From Symbiodinium natans (Eukaryota > Sar > Dinophyceae > Suessiales > Symbiodiniaceae), in assembly GCA_905221605.1 (NCBI GenBank), contig CAJNDS010002438.1, forward strand, positions 235,857 to 273,356: DNA of 37,500 bases, in the 5' to 3' direction. How positions within the stretch are numbered: position 1 is the stretch's first letter; each line of letters begins with the position of its first letter. The position numbers and the translations under genes were made by a program. Positions 20,571 through 30,952 of this stretch are shown here, in pieces. The notes under the pieces were generated by a model that had not been told where the DNA came from, searched no databases, and saw only the letters and a program-made list of their open reading frames with translations.

Positions 20571-20737
20571 CCCTAAACCCTAAACCCTAAACCCTAAACC
20601 CTAAAAACTAAACCCTAAACCCTAAACCCTGAACCCTGAACCCTGAACCCTAAACCCTAAACCCTAAACCCTAAACCCTAAACCCTAAACCCTAAACCCT
20701 AAACCCTAAACCCTAAACCCTAAACCCTAAACCCTAA
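20571..20737 (-). repeat. Longest CCCTAAA array, about 23 units with a CCCTGAA triplet
   Basis: The order is five CCCTAAA, one AACTAAA variant, two CCCTAAA, three CCCTGAA (20627-20647), then twelve CCCTAAA and a partial unit. The CCCTGAA triplet next to 12-13 perfect units is the inverse of the arrangement at 15925-16055. Confidence 0.95.
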
Positions 20738-20866
20738 CAATTCTTAAGTCTTATAAGCTTCGTGGCAGAGGGGCCGCAGCTGAGGCCACCTGGGCGGCTG
20801 CTTCCAGGGCGGCTGCCTCAGAGATGTACGGGATTGTGGGGGCTTAAATGCGTCACCCCCAAGCTA

Positions 20867-21088
20867 TTTAGGGTTTAGGGTTTAGGGTTTAGGGTTTAGA
20901 GTCTAGGGTTTAGGGTTTAGGGTTTCAAGTGGGGCTTCAAACCCTAAACCCTAAAAACCTAAAGCCCTAAAACCCGAACACACTGACGCCCTAGTACCCG
21001 AAAACCCAAAAACCCTCAAGCCCTAAGCCATTTTTTGGCATCTGGACTGCGGGAGTCATAGACCCTAAGCCCTAAACCCTAAACCCTA
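20867..21088. repeat. Mixed-orientation short telomeric arrays
   Basis: TTTAGGG units at 20867-20924 (one TTTAGAG and one TCTAGGG variant), then CCCTAAA-type units at about 20938-20970 and 21063-21088. Confidence 0.85.
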
Positions 21089-21630
21089 CAGTTCAAGGCG
21101 GCAGACGCGAGTCGTGGTCGAACCTTGGATTCCTTCCTTGCCTTCGGCCTTGGGCGTAAAATCATATTTGGGTGGAAGCATGTTGTAGTACGGACCGTCC
21201 TGCGTCACGATATTGTTTGTGTGATTTTTATGAAAAAAAGTTTTGGCCAAAATGCTCAGCAAATTGCCGGGTCATGTTATCAACACACACACGAGGCCAT
21301 GCTGTAAGCTTTGATTTCTATGTTTAGTTCATCCTGGGGCCAGCTGCCAACAACATGTCAATATTTGTTTCCGGTCTCTCAAAAACCTATCTGCAGTCCA
21401 CCTGATTTCGTCTTGGAAAAGGAACGTGCGCAGGTGGCGTATTCCTTGAGGATGGACGAATCGACGTCCAGGTCATTCTATCAACAAACGAACAATACAA
21501 TACTATGCTGTTTGATTTTTGGCTCTTGCTTGGCCACTGAAATTTCTGCAGGAACGTTGAGTGAGTTCTTCATATTCCACGCAAGAAGAAGGGTTTTCCA
21601 TTCTGGAGCCTTCAGGCACAGAATCAGAGG

Positions 21631-21660
21631 TTTTTTCGCTCCCGCATAGCTAATCAGAGG
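21631..21660 (+). repeat. Telomeric-array-associated motif, copy 4
   Basis: A T run, then CGCTCCCGCATAGCTAATCA, a diverged form of the motif at 16056. It is framed by the direct repeat AATCAGAGGTTT at 21622-21633 and 21652-21663, and a nine-unit TTTAGGG array follows at once. Confidence 0.5.
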
Positions 21661-21723
21661 TTTAGGGTTTAGGGTTTAGGGTTTAGGGTTTAGGGTTTAG
21701 GGTTTAGGGTTTAGGGTTTAGGG
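21661..21723 (+). repeat. TTTAGGG array, nine perfect units
   Basis: Exactly 63 bp of perfect TTTAGGG. Confidence 0.95.
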
Positions 21724-22490
21724 TGATTATTCGACTTGGACGTCTTCTAAATTCAGATCACTTTTTGGGTATATCAAGAAGGGGCATGTTTAGGAAAACG
21801 GAAACATCATCCTGGTGCCCATGATAGCAGCCAACGGTCCCCTTCGATTCCCAAGCTTCCTAGACCTAATGTGGGAAGTGGGCGCCAAATGTTTACCAAC
21901 TTTCTCCTTAGCCTTGCCAATAATAAACTAGCAGTACAGACCAATGAACACTTTTGCAGGTTGGGATCCCTCATAAACCCCCCTACGAGGACAGGGGAGC
22001 TAGGCCGTATACTGTACATACAAGTAAGAAACATCAAGCAATCATCATCGGAAGCGCTTGTTTTTAGACGTAGCCCGATAGGCAGTGCTCTTCGAGCAAG
22101 GCCCCACCGCCCATGTTAAGCAGTGTAAACCAACTACAGACCATAAACAAATAGTTTCCTCATTCATGGTTTCCTAAATCGCGCGGAAACCTGAGTCGCA
22201 GTTTCCTGAATCGCGTGTTCAACCAACCTGTGCATACGTTCATCCCTTCATGCAGAGGCTCTATATATGTATATATATATATACACACGTGATTCCCCTG
22301 CTGTGTTTTACAGGTACCGCTTGTGAAACGCACAAGCGCACACTTGAGCATGACGACTGCGCGCGTTCCAGATCAAGATGTTTGGGGGTTTCGAGACGCT
22401 GATGTGCTCTTTTTCTTTTGTTCTTTTTTAGGAGGGGGGAGGGAGGGTCCTCGTGCTATGGTTGAGATCTACCTTGGGATGCTCACGACC
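21724..22490. other. Region downstream of the TIR-like gene
   Basis: No gene recognised. It probably includes the 3' UTR of the minus-strand gene ending at 22500. An AT dinucleotide-rich stretch lies at 22262-22286. Confidence 0.4.
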
Positions 22491-22499
22491 TTTGCGCAG

Positions 22500-23975
22500 C
22501 TAGAGACTCAACATGTTGCCCCGCCGGGCGCTCAGTGCAGGCGGTCTGGGCGGGCTGGATGCATCCACATCGGAGGTCACCGCATCAGGACTACAGATCG
22601 CATGAGCAATGCCGGGGGCCGTCGGAATGGGCAATGATGTTTCTACTGGCTGAAGGCCCATCTTGACAGGAATGCACTTGAAAAGCAGCAGGCCAAAAAG
22701 AAACTGAAGTGCGAAGTAGACGGTCAGAGCTAGGAGAGTGCGATACCGATCAGAGTCAAGGTTGAAGCACACCTGCTCCAATGCCAAGAGCGCCATGAAG
22801 ATCGCGATCACAATGAGAAGGATCGAGCAGTTGATCAATATGTCGCTGCACATTTTCATACGTTCGGACCGCCCGGCTCTGTTCCGCAACCAACATGTGA
22901 GCTTGGAGGTCACAAAGAACAAGATGGGCAAACTGCAGAATGCCCAGCCAATTCCTCGGATGACTTCCTGAGAAGAAAGTAAGAGCTCATAAAGCACCCA
23001 CACTTTGTGGGGTCGTGGGTGGAGTATGTATTCCAGAGGTTCGGAAGCAGTGTCCAGGTAGTGCCAGAGAACGGGCAGAGCCATGACAGCAAATTGCTTG
23101 TATGTCAGAACATGCGACGTAAGCTGCTCGGTCAGGCAGGACAAGACTTCGGACCGTACAAGACTCTCGAAGTTCTCCACACTCCCAAACCAGAGGGTTA
23201 TGCACGAAAGCAGGACTCGGCGATCACACGCCATCCTGAAGCCACCTGGACTTCGATGGCCAGCCGAACAGCAATGACACAGACAGTCGTTGCATCGGAA
23301 CTGCTGCAGTTCATGATGAAGCGAATCCACAGACCGGAAGAACTCGCGCAATTTGGCCACGCTCCAATAAAACCCAACAGATGTGAACAGTGCCATCATC
23401 GGCCACATCACTGCGTGGTTGTGGTTTTTGCGATCGCTAGTGACTGGGGCAAATCCCATACTGAGTACAACGAAGGTCAAGCCAATGGGTAGCGAGATGA
23501 AGACAGGGCCTAGCAGCGTAGGCCTGACGGTTACACGTGCTTTCTGGCCGCTATCCCGGCTGTGCAGAAATGCCGCAATCTCGAAGCAGCACCAAAGACG
23601 CCGAGTATAGGACGGATCCCACAGCACAAGCAGAGACTCCGAGGCCTTGAGAAAGGCCGGCATGCTGAACAGCGCCATCCCCTTCTGCTTCGCATCATAC
23701 TGGTTGATGCACAGGACATCCATGAAAATCGTCTTCCGGGGCTGCCAGCACAAGAGACAGGCGCAAAAGACCACGAACCCCACAGACCTGCCCCAACAAG
23801 ATGCCAAAGTGTACTGCAGCCAGGGCAGTATGCCGGCTATGAACAGCACGTTGGCCATCAGCGCCAGTGCCGTGGCAACCAGCGGCGCAATTCTTCCATT
23901 GCTCAAGAACAAAGCTGTCATGATCTTGATCTGCCTGTTGCCATGCCAGCTGTGGCTCCAAAACTCATCGATCCT
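22500..23975 (-). CDS. Multi-pass membrane protein with TIR/HET-like module (3' exon)
   Basis: The frame is open for 491 codons and lacks an obvious start: 18 codons upstream of the first ATG (23921) read on as protein to an in-frame TAG at 23976-23978. Those codons encode IDEFWSHSWHGNRQIKI, the FxSHxW strand that opens TIR-like folds, so the exon probably begins at an AG just inside 23976. Counting from the ATG, FMDVLCINQYD (66-76) and LLVLWDPSYTRRLWCCFEIA (97-116) match the D-x-x-C-I-x-Q and R-L-W-C-x-F-E signatures of HET/TIR-like proteins. About seven hydrophobic segments follow this plan: 11-35, 47-60, 137-160, 170-190, 323-345, 361-383 and 393-416. A Cys/His-rich loop (210-233) lies between the fourth and fifth. 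I recall this layout from expanded dinoflagellate families; its role is not known to me. Enzymatic NADase activity is not assured, because the TIR-like part is interrupted by membrane segments. Confidence 0.7.
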   Translation of the reverse strand, partial: RIDEFWSHSWHGNRQIKIMTALFLSNGRIAPLVATALALMANVLFIAGILPWLQYTLASCWGRSVGFVVFCACLLCWQPRKTIFMDVLCINQYDAKQKGMALFSMPAFLKASESLLVLWDPSYTRRLWCCFEIAAFLHSRDSGQKARVTVRPTLLGPVFISLPIGLTFVVLSMGFAPVTSDRKNHNHAVMWPMMALFTSVGFYWSVAKLREFFRSVDSLHHELQQFRCNDCLCHCCSAGHRSPGGFRMACDRRVLLSCITLWFGSVENFESLVRSEVLSCLTEQLTSHVLTYKQFAVMALPVLWHYLDTASEPLEYILHPRPHKVWVLYELLLSSQEVIRGIGWAFCSLPILFFVTSKLTCWLRNRAGRSERMKMCSDILINCSILLIVIAIFMALLALEQVCFNLDSDRYRTLLALTVYFALQFLFGLLLFKCIPVKMGLQPVETSLPIPTAPGIAHAICSPDAVTSDVDASSPPRPPALSARRGNMLSL

Positions 23976-24139
23976 CTACTTCCCTAGGATCCTAATAAGA
24001 ATAATATGTTTCATACCCTCTTGGGTTTTATGTTAAAAAAAAAGAATTCCCAAGGGGGGTACAGTATCTGGCTGGTCGGAAAGCTTGCGTGGAAGGATCG
24101 CGGAGGCTTTTGGCGGAAAGCACGGCCGCAGCACCAAAG

Positions 24140-24337
24140 AGCACGCCCCGCATGTACAGCGCGGATAATGCCGGGCTGGACTGGCCTCATGGTGGCAAGG
24201 ACCTCCGTCATCATCTCCTCCGTTCTCCGGATTTTCGCCTCCTCTCCACTGGAATCATCATCACTCAAGCCGACATGCACACCAGCATCGTCGTTCAAGC
24301 CGCCACATGGACCGCCGTCAGGGTGGCCAGATGTCAT
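24140..24337 (-). CDS. Candidate upstream exon of the TIR-like gene
   Basis: The minus frame reads GLSDDDSSGEEAKIRRTEEM followed by MTEVLATMRP, an acidic-to-helical segment. A strong donor-like sequence, CAAG|GTAAGT, lies just upstream on the same strand (about 24343-24351), and CCTCCCTCAG is before that. The exon at 22500-23975 needs upstream coding sequence and lies immediately downstream on the same strand. Exact borders are not determined. Confidence 0.35.
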
Positions 24338-24857
24338 GCTACTTACCTTGCACTAAGGTCACTAAGGTGGCTTTGGCCATCTGAGGGAGGGTTGGTGGAT
24401 GCCGCAAAGCCTGGAACGTGGACCTTCTTAGATTAAACTGTCCGATGGTCCACACATCGGGTGCAGGTTCAAGGGTCGGGTTGATGGGAGCACGAACCTA
24501 CTACCAATGATCCCGAAGGACCTGGAGCCATTTATGCAGGAGATGCGGAGATCCAACTTCCATAAACCATGTTGCCCCACACTGCTTGGTGCATGAAAAG
24601 AAAAAGAGGAGGAATATGTCATGGCCTGTTCGTGGCATTGAGAACGCTTGCACTTTCAGCAACTTGGGATTTTGTTCAGCAGGCTAAGAGGATCCGCGCT
24701 CCGCAGCTTGAGCTCATTCGGTTAAACCGTTCTCCCAACGGTTGCCCACACACCTTCTGCCCTGTGATGCACTCAATCCTGGCCTATCCTAGGTCCAGAG
24801 TAGGAGAGGCCCCGGCCGCACACAGCTCCTCTCCACTGCGCGGGCCAACGGCCGAGC

Positions 24858-25060
24858 CTAGGGGCGCAGCTTCAAGGTTGAATTCTGCGGGTCCTTGGCC
24901 TCACGCGCCGCCTGCAGACTGAGAATGGCACCGATGTCATCATCTGGGCACCTTCGTTTTTCAAATCCCGCGCACGCTCGCAGCAACGCCCCAAAGGAGT
25001 CGGCAGAATCAACAGCAAGACAGTGCGCAAAGAACAATCTCAACCATCGCTTGCCTGGCC
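24858..25060 (-). CDS. Possible terminal exon of an unrecognised gene
   Basis: The minus frame reads KRWLRLFFAHCLAVDSADSF, then GALLRACAGFEKRRCPDDDI, and ends with a stop at 24858. Composition is protein-like and strand agrees with neighbours. No domain is recognised and no start or acceptor could be fixed. Confidence 0.3.
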
Positions 25061-26200
25061 CGAGGAGTTGTATTTACACCTGCAATCAGCACCGACATAC
25101 AACGACATTCAGGTGTTGCAGATAACGCGTGTAGTGAGGATGGGCCAATAGGCCTTATAACGGGTAAAATCAACCCCATAAAGGCCCTAACCCCTACAAT
25201 ATAGGGTATGATAGCCCTTTCGGGAAAAATAAGATCTACTATGCAAAATAAAATGTATGACATACTGTAGTCTGTTTATCATATTGTATATTTTATATAG
25301 AAACATTTTCTATGATATATAATATAGATTCTACATAATGGCCTGATAACATCCTAGCTAGATCCACAGCTGCTTTGCTAGGTCCCCGGCCTGTTGCAAT
25401 GGAGAATTCCTCTGGCTCCTGAGGCATCACCATGTGGCACGGTGTCAGGTCCAACAAGTAACCCCCAAGTGCCAGCTCCAATAACAACTGCGATGCCCAT
25501 GTTCCTATGCCTCCACACTTGAACCCTTTTGAACCCAGACTGAGACAAGCTTGCTGGGAAACCCTAAACCCTAAACCTTCCACTTTCAAAACCACATGTC
25601 ACGTGCGCAGGGGGTCTTCGCTAGGTCCTGGAAGAGGTTGAACCTGAGCCGGATTGCCGGGAAGTTGCGGTTCAGGACGTATATGGTATAACCTACTTAG
25701 GGGACTGAGGGGACTTGGGGAGCTAAAGTACAGCTATAGCTAGTTTATAAGTGCCCTGAACCTCCAAGTAGTATAGGAACTAGTTTTTAGGGTTCAAGTC
25801 CAGAGCATGAACTTGACCGAAAGTGCAAAGTGGAGCATCAAGATCAGGTGAAGATGTGGTGCCCTACAACCCCCTCCCCCCCCAATGAAACTGATTGAAA
25901 ACAAAAAGGCTTCGCAGAAGTCCTGTCATCAACTTCCCAGCCCTGAATGAGCTCTCTAATTCTCGAAATGACGGCCCCTTTTTTGAGTCCTTGATTGCAC
26001 CACCCCGTCGATCTAGGCCTAAATATGGGACCTTGTAGTTTAGAGAACGGAGCGTGTGCCAGTTCCAAGGGTCTCACTCTTGAGCGCCCGGCATGGTAGC
26101 CTGAAAAGGGCTCTCTGGCTGTCTCTCTTACCGGTACACCGAAGACTTTCATCTCCGTTCACATGCTGCTTGATCCCTTTCATCTCCGGCCCTTTAAAGG
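25060..26200. other. Intergenic region with AT-rich and foldback-like sequence
   Basis: AT-rich sequence occupies about 25250-25335. Weak palindromic, TAGGGG-rich sequence occurs at about 25140-25225 and 25680-25790, resembling the foldback elements nearby. A two-unit CCCTAAA remnant is at 25559-25576. No gene recognised. Confidence 0.4.
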
Positions 26201-26204
26201 CACC

Positions 26205-26354
26205 TTGGGAGGTTCCCCTTATACTAACAGTCCTTAATAGGGAATCTAGTGCCCCCCGATTATGATCTCTATTGAGGGTCCTTAATAGGGAGTATCATAA
26301 CCCCCTATTATGATCTCTATTAAGGAGCTGTTGGTAGAAGAGGGAACATCCCAA
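26205..26354. mobile_element. MITE-like foldback element with nested palindromes
   Basis: The ends TTGGGAGGTTCCCC and GGGAACATCCCAA are inverted copies, extending inward through TAACAG-TCCTTAATAGG. The interior holds two 48-bp units (from 26231 and 26279), each itself a palindrome beginning TCCTTAATAGGGA. Flanking octamers AAGGCACC and CAAGCACC match at six of eight positions, consistent with a decayed 8-bp target duplication. Same family as 27055-27146. Confidence 0.6.
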
Positions 26355-27040
26355 CAAGCACCCTGAAGCCGGACACCCGCCCTTAAACACAAAATAAAAC
26401 TCTTTGAGAATCAAAGCCTAAACCCTAAGCCCTCAACCCTAAACCCCACACCGTGCTTCCCGAAGCCATCCGACCTGCCTAAACAGGGCCCAATGGCTTT
26501 AGGCCTACAAAACCTGCAGATCTCATCATTCCGCCCAGTTCGCACCTAAGATCTAAAGCGCTCCATTTAGTCACCTTGTCATTAGTCATGGCAGTAGCCT
26601 AACTGGTTCTCGTGGCCGGTGCTGCACGACTTAATTATGTGGCTCGATTCTGGTCGCCAGCCTGGGTCGCAGCGGCCTCCTGACAGGATCTGGGTTTCGG
26701 CTTCATGGGCTCCCCTCTGCTCTGGGTTGAGGGTTTAGGGTTTAGGGTTTATGTTTTTTTTGCGTTAGGGTTTAGAGTTTAGGGTTTAAGGTAAGAATAC
26801 AGCTGAAGAGTGGTCCTGACCCACCAAAGACGAGGTGGAAGGCAAAGCAGCAGGCATCTGGCGATGGACATGAGGCATCGGAAGAAGGAACAGACCGCTC
26901 AGAAAGGGGCGCTTTAAGGAGTCGATCCCAGGTGGAAGGTAGCCCCTTGCGCATCCTACTGTACTTGCAGGATCTACCCCTTGAGGTTCCAGCCCGCGGC
27001 ATGGCAGCGGTCCTTGGGTGTCAGGGAAGACCACGAAGTG
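26355..27040. other. Region without a recognisable gene
   Basis: Contains TTTAGGG-like clusters at about 26731-26750 and 26765-26791. No coding or RNA feature is supported. Confidence 0.4.
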
Positions 27041-27046
27041 AAGAAG

Positions 27047-27154
27047 TTTGGAGGCTGGGATGTTCCCCCCCCCCTTTTTCTAACAGTCCTTAGTGGGGAT
27101 TATAGTACCCCTACTAAAAGACTGTTAGGAAAAGGGAACATCCCAATTTGGAGG
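27047..27154. mobile_element. MITE with perfect 8-bp target duplication
   Basis: A 92-bp foldback element (27055-27146) has termini CTGGGATGTTCCC and GGGAACATCCCAA. The arms continue inward through TTTTTCTAACAGTC and its complement GACTGTTAGGAAAA. It is flanked on both sides by TTTGGAGG (27047-27054 and 27147-27154). An 8-bp duplication is usual for hAT and some other cut-and-paste families. The element has no coding capacity and is therefore non-autonomous. Confidence 0.8.
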
Positions 27155-28157
27155 TCTGAAACAAGGCAGCATATTTGAGGCAAGCACGCTGCTTGAGTGG
27201 CCGTAGCCTGTGCCAGGCTACGGAGGCTACGCGTTCAAACCGTGTAGGGAGATTAGTGTTTAGGGTTTAGGGTTTGCAGCGCAGGAGAGGAAGTGCTTTG
27301 GGGCCCACGAGACTAACCATTCCTCTCTCTCTAAAGGCCAGCGCCACGCAAAATCAGCTGTGCACATTGCAGCTCCTGCAACCACTGGCCTTTAAGGCTG
27401 GCTTGTCGGCGAGGTCAGCCTTCACAGCCATGCACAGTCCAGCGACAGGCCAGGCTTTCAACATCAGTTGCTCTTAAGGCCTCGCTCTCTTTGCCTTACG
27501 CCTTCTGTGCATCCTGCAGAGATGGCCACTAGCAGCTTGGCGATCTTGCAGGAAGGCTAAGACGTGTGGTGAAACGGAAGAGGAACCCGGAGAGGCATCC
27601 GGTGAAACAGCCGGGCTGAACGACGAAAACCACGTCGCCTCTCTCCTGGCCTTGAAGGGAACCCGGCATCATGAGGGCCAGACCATCGGCTTGCACCCTC
27701 GACATGAACCCATCTCAAGGACTATCGGCCACTTGTTTTTGTAAAACAACCGCCAGGTCCAACTGTTGGAAGACCGCGCCCAGGCGCCCTAGATATTTGC
27801 CTAAGCCTACGCCTCACGCCGGTGTCGTGCCGGTGCAATGCCTGAGGCACCTTAGCTCTACAGGCACGGTGCAATGCCGAAGTCTCGATCCCTTGACGCG
27901 TTGCAGGTCGAGATCTTGTTTGTGCCATGGGCTGATCTACCGGAAGACCTCACAGACCCACGGCCCCTAGGGCAAACGAGGGCATGGAGGGCAGACAGGC
28001 CACTGCCACCTCCTTGTTCCCAGCAGCTGCGTTCACGCGCCACCTTTCAAGGGATTAGGGAAGGATAGTTGCGCGCGAAGCTCTGAGGTGAGAACCTCTG
28101 TAGCAAAGAGAAAGACCAGTGTCTGCGGTGCAAAGACAAGCTTCCCCTTACCTTAAT

Positions 28158-28300
28158 TCAATCCCCATCCACCGAATGGCGAACAACTGTGCCTTCGCCG
28201 GCACCGGCAGCAGCACCCTCCTCGTCCTGCTCGAACAGTGATTGCACCCTTTTCCACCACGACCACACAGCAGCTTGCAGCCAAGAACAGCAATTACGGC
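28158..28300 (-). CDS. Possible terminal exon, acidic/Gly-Ala rich (uncertain)
   Basis: The minus frame reads AVWSWWKRVQSLFEQDEEGA then AAGAGEGTVVRHSVDGD and stops at 28158. A CTGCAAG sequence precedes it, and AAG|GTAAGG just after the stop would instead favour an exon in another frame. No domain is recognised. Confidence 0.2.
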
Positions 28301-28379
28301 AACAGGATAGCGGATAGCGGAAGGATGCTGAAGGCTTGTGCCTGGAGCCACTCAAATCTTGAGCCACATGTCTGGGCCA

Positions 28380-30770
28380 TCAGTGGTATTTTTGGGGGAA
28401 TTCCGTAAACTTGAGCCCAGCCCTTTCTCAGGCACAGTGTGGACGTCCTGCTGCATAGCCTTGCCGGTACCTGGATACCCGGCGACATGTGAGCGTGTAT
28501 GGGATACAATTCATCGATAGCGATCACAGAGAATCATGAGACAGCTCGCCAAACATTGCTTAAAGAGGTTCTAGCCCCATCAAAAATTGGCGGAGTCGAT
28601 TCGGAAGAAAACGGTGCAACTTCAACTTCAACTGCGCAGTAAGCTTCAAGCCCCTGGGCCCTGGTCCAGGCATCCCCAACGCCCAAAAGCCAGGGTGCAG
28701 TTCTGAACCACTACGAAGATATACTCCGTCTGGGTGACGCAGATAAGTTCCGTGCCCTCCATGGTGCGGATCCGCACCTGGTGTTGCAGCTTTCACTTTC
28801 TTTTTCTATACTGGTACCAGTAGGGTTTTAAGGGGTAGGTTGAAGACTCTTCACTGTGGCGTAGTCTGTATGGGGCTTCGCAGATGCAGGAGTGTGTCTG
28901 GGGTTGAGGAATTGACCTGCAACCCGGCAAGCCCCATAGAACATGACAGGCACTGAACAGCGTGGATCAACATCAAGAGGTGTGGTCCGCATTGGGACCT
29001 TTCGATTGAAGGGACCTGAACTCTCCCTTTCTTCCCTCAACCTGCTGTTTGACACGATCAGCAAAGCAAGGCGCATTGGCAAGCTCAGACTCTGCAGGGC
29101 CACTGAGGAGTTCCCGCAGGCTCTTCTTGCAGTGGGCGACAAAGTCCTTTTCTGTGCATTGAGCCGCTGGGCAGCTTCTACAGTGCTACACCAGGCACAA
29201 TGCAACTTCATCGCTTTGGCAACGCCCACACACACAGACACAGGCAGACACATCCACACACACACACACAGACAGAGACACACACACACACACACACACA
29301 TAACTTCACGGTTCTTGCTGAGATCAGCGTAACTGACGTGTGAGCAGAACACATGAACGTGACAGGTGGTTTGCAGCTCAGTCACAACGCACACAACAGC
29401 ATTCTGGTTGACATGATTTCTCATGCAAAGTCTGTGATGCCTTACTGGCCAGATCATGGCCCGGGCTCTCAAATCTGCCAGCACAAGACCTGGCTTTTCT
29501 ATGTCCCGAGCTCATATCCTACTTGACACAAGGTGGATCTTCTTTGACCCCAGCCGGCCCGGGGGGTCGCCCCCTGTGCTTTAAATTGTTGAGGTTTCAG
29601 AACTGGTTTGATGACCGCGCACACGCACACGCACACAAACACAACAAGCACAACAAGCACAGCTGAGGGCAAGTCGGACAGCAGCGCGGCATAAACTACG
29701 GCCCTGGCCAGTCTCAAAGCGCACTGAATATTTTTAAGTGTTACGTTTTACATTTTTGTATGTGTATATCATTATACGATTTTCTGATTGCAAGTTGATT
29801 ATATGTGTAAATATGCAACAGCTACGGATGCGCCAGTGAGGGTCGTCCCTTCGACAGCACTCAGAGGGATGCCTTTCGTACGGCATGCTTTCGTGCCACT
29901 TCGTCGGAATGCCATCGGTATTGATCACGACGAAGCCTGAAAGGTATCCGAATGTCATTTTGCTACTCCAGCAAGCCAGTCAGCCAGCTTCTAGATTAGG
30001 ACATCCGCAACAACGGTAACCCTTGTTTAAATTAACAGCGATGCCTGTACGAGGACAGTTTCAAGCACGAGCTCATAAGCAAGACCCTACCTGGCCATCG
30101 TCGCTTCATACAAGGTTTCCCTACCAAAGGATGTCATGACTTTGAGGGCTATGCAGGGCTCGAATCCTTCAATACATTCCACCGTGCTGTCCGAGGTGCC
30201 AATTACGCTGGGAAAGTCATTCAGGAACTGCTTCAACACCGCATCCACCTGGGGATATCAGGGATGCCTAGGACACTTATCGGCTCACGCACCTACAGTA
30301 TCGGGTCACTTGGGAAATAAAATTCCACTGACTTGCGCTGCGCTTCTGCTGCAACCTTTGCACAGGCTGGTATGGCATCAACCCTAAACCCAAACCCTAG
30401 ACCCTTTTTGCGTCCTGGCCTGTGGGACTGCCAGGAAAACATACACATCATACAAAAAGTTAGCTTAGCAATTTTGCACACCGCACGGTGCCCAAACCCC
30501 TTAAACCCTTTTCGCCTCGGAGGTCTGCGCGCCCGCCATGGTGGGCTATCCCCGTATACCAGAGGGAGCCAGAAGCTGCGAGAGTTCTCAGAAGGTGGGG
30601 CGGGCTCAGGGCCTCAGGGCCGACAGAAGTGGTATAAGGCTGCTACATGCTTCCGTGTTGCAGGCTGCAGCTGGGCCTGTAAAGCTGGGCCGGCTGACCT
30701 CGAAAGGCAAAGGTGAGGAAAAGACGCTCCGAGGAGTGGCTTCGTCCCCCGCAAAAAGGCAAAGCGCTGC
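28380..30770. other. Region without a recognisable gene
   Basis: Contains the (CA)n tract listed below, a shorter CA-rich stretch at about 29616-29660, AT-rich sequence near 29730-29810 and isolated CCCTAAA-like units near 30380. No family signature was found on either strand. Confidence 0.4.
29217..29302. repeat. (CA)n microsatellite with AGACA variants
   Basis: Imperfect CA dinucleotides interspersed with CAGACA. Cys/Val- and Thr/His-rich frames through it are artefacts. Confidence 0.9.
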
Positions 30771-30775
30771 TCTTA

Positions 30776-30952
30776 CTGTTGGTTAATAGGGAATGGGGGA
30801 ATACATAATCCTTTAAAGGGTATATATAGGGAGATATAGGCCTCATGAGGTACCCTATATACTCCCTTAAAGGGTATATATATATATATATAGAGGGATT
30901 ATAGGGATTATACAGGGTGTACCTCATTCCCTCCTTCCCTACTAACCAACAG
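30776..30952. mobile_element. MITE-like foldback element, 177 bp
   Basis: The left end CTGTTGGTTAATAGGGAA is matched by the inverted right end TTCCCTACTAACCAACAG with one mismatch. The similarity continues inward (GGGGGAAT / ATTCCCTC). The interior is AT-rich with repeated GGGTATATATA motifs in both orientations. No clear target duplication is seen. TTAATAGGG is shared with the 26.2-kb element, but the ends differ. Confidence 0.6.

Noticed and set aside
20311-20737. Telomere-to-telomere fusion (TTTAGGG array then CCCTAAA array)
   Set aside because: The orientation fits, but there is about 200 bp of unrelated sequence between short arrays, and neighbouring arrays occur in both orientations without a pattern.
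21239-21258. AGCATTTTGGCCAAAA on the minus strand, another possible spliced-leader relic
   Set aside because: It is explained by the palindrome TTTTGGCCAAAA, needs two gaps to align, and has no gene downstream.
27181-27256. tRNA-like sequence with a good T-arm (ACGCG-TTCAAAC-CGTGT) and a CCGTAGCC/GGCTACGG hairpin
   Set aside because: No matching acceptor stem or anticodon arm could be built. The CCGTAGCC octamer matches the start of the spliced leader but diverges right after.
28828-29484. 218-codon minus-strand frame
   Set aside because: It is interrupted by Cys/Val runs encoded by the CA microsatellite, and the flanks show no family features.
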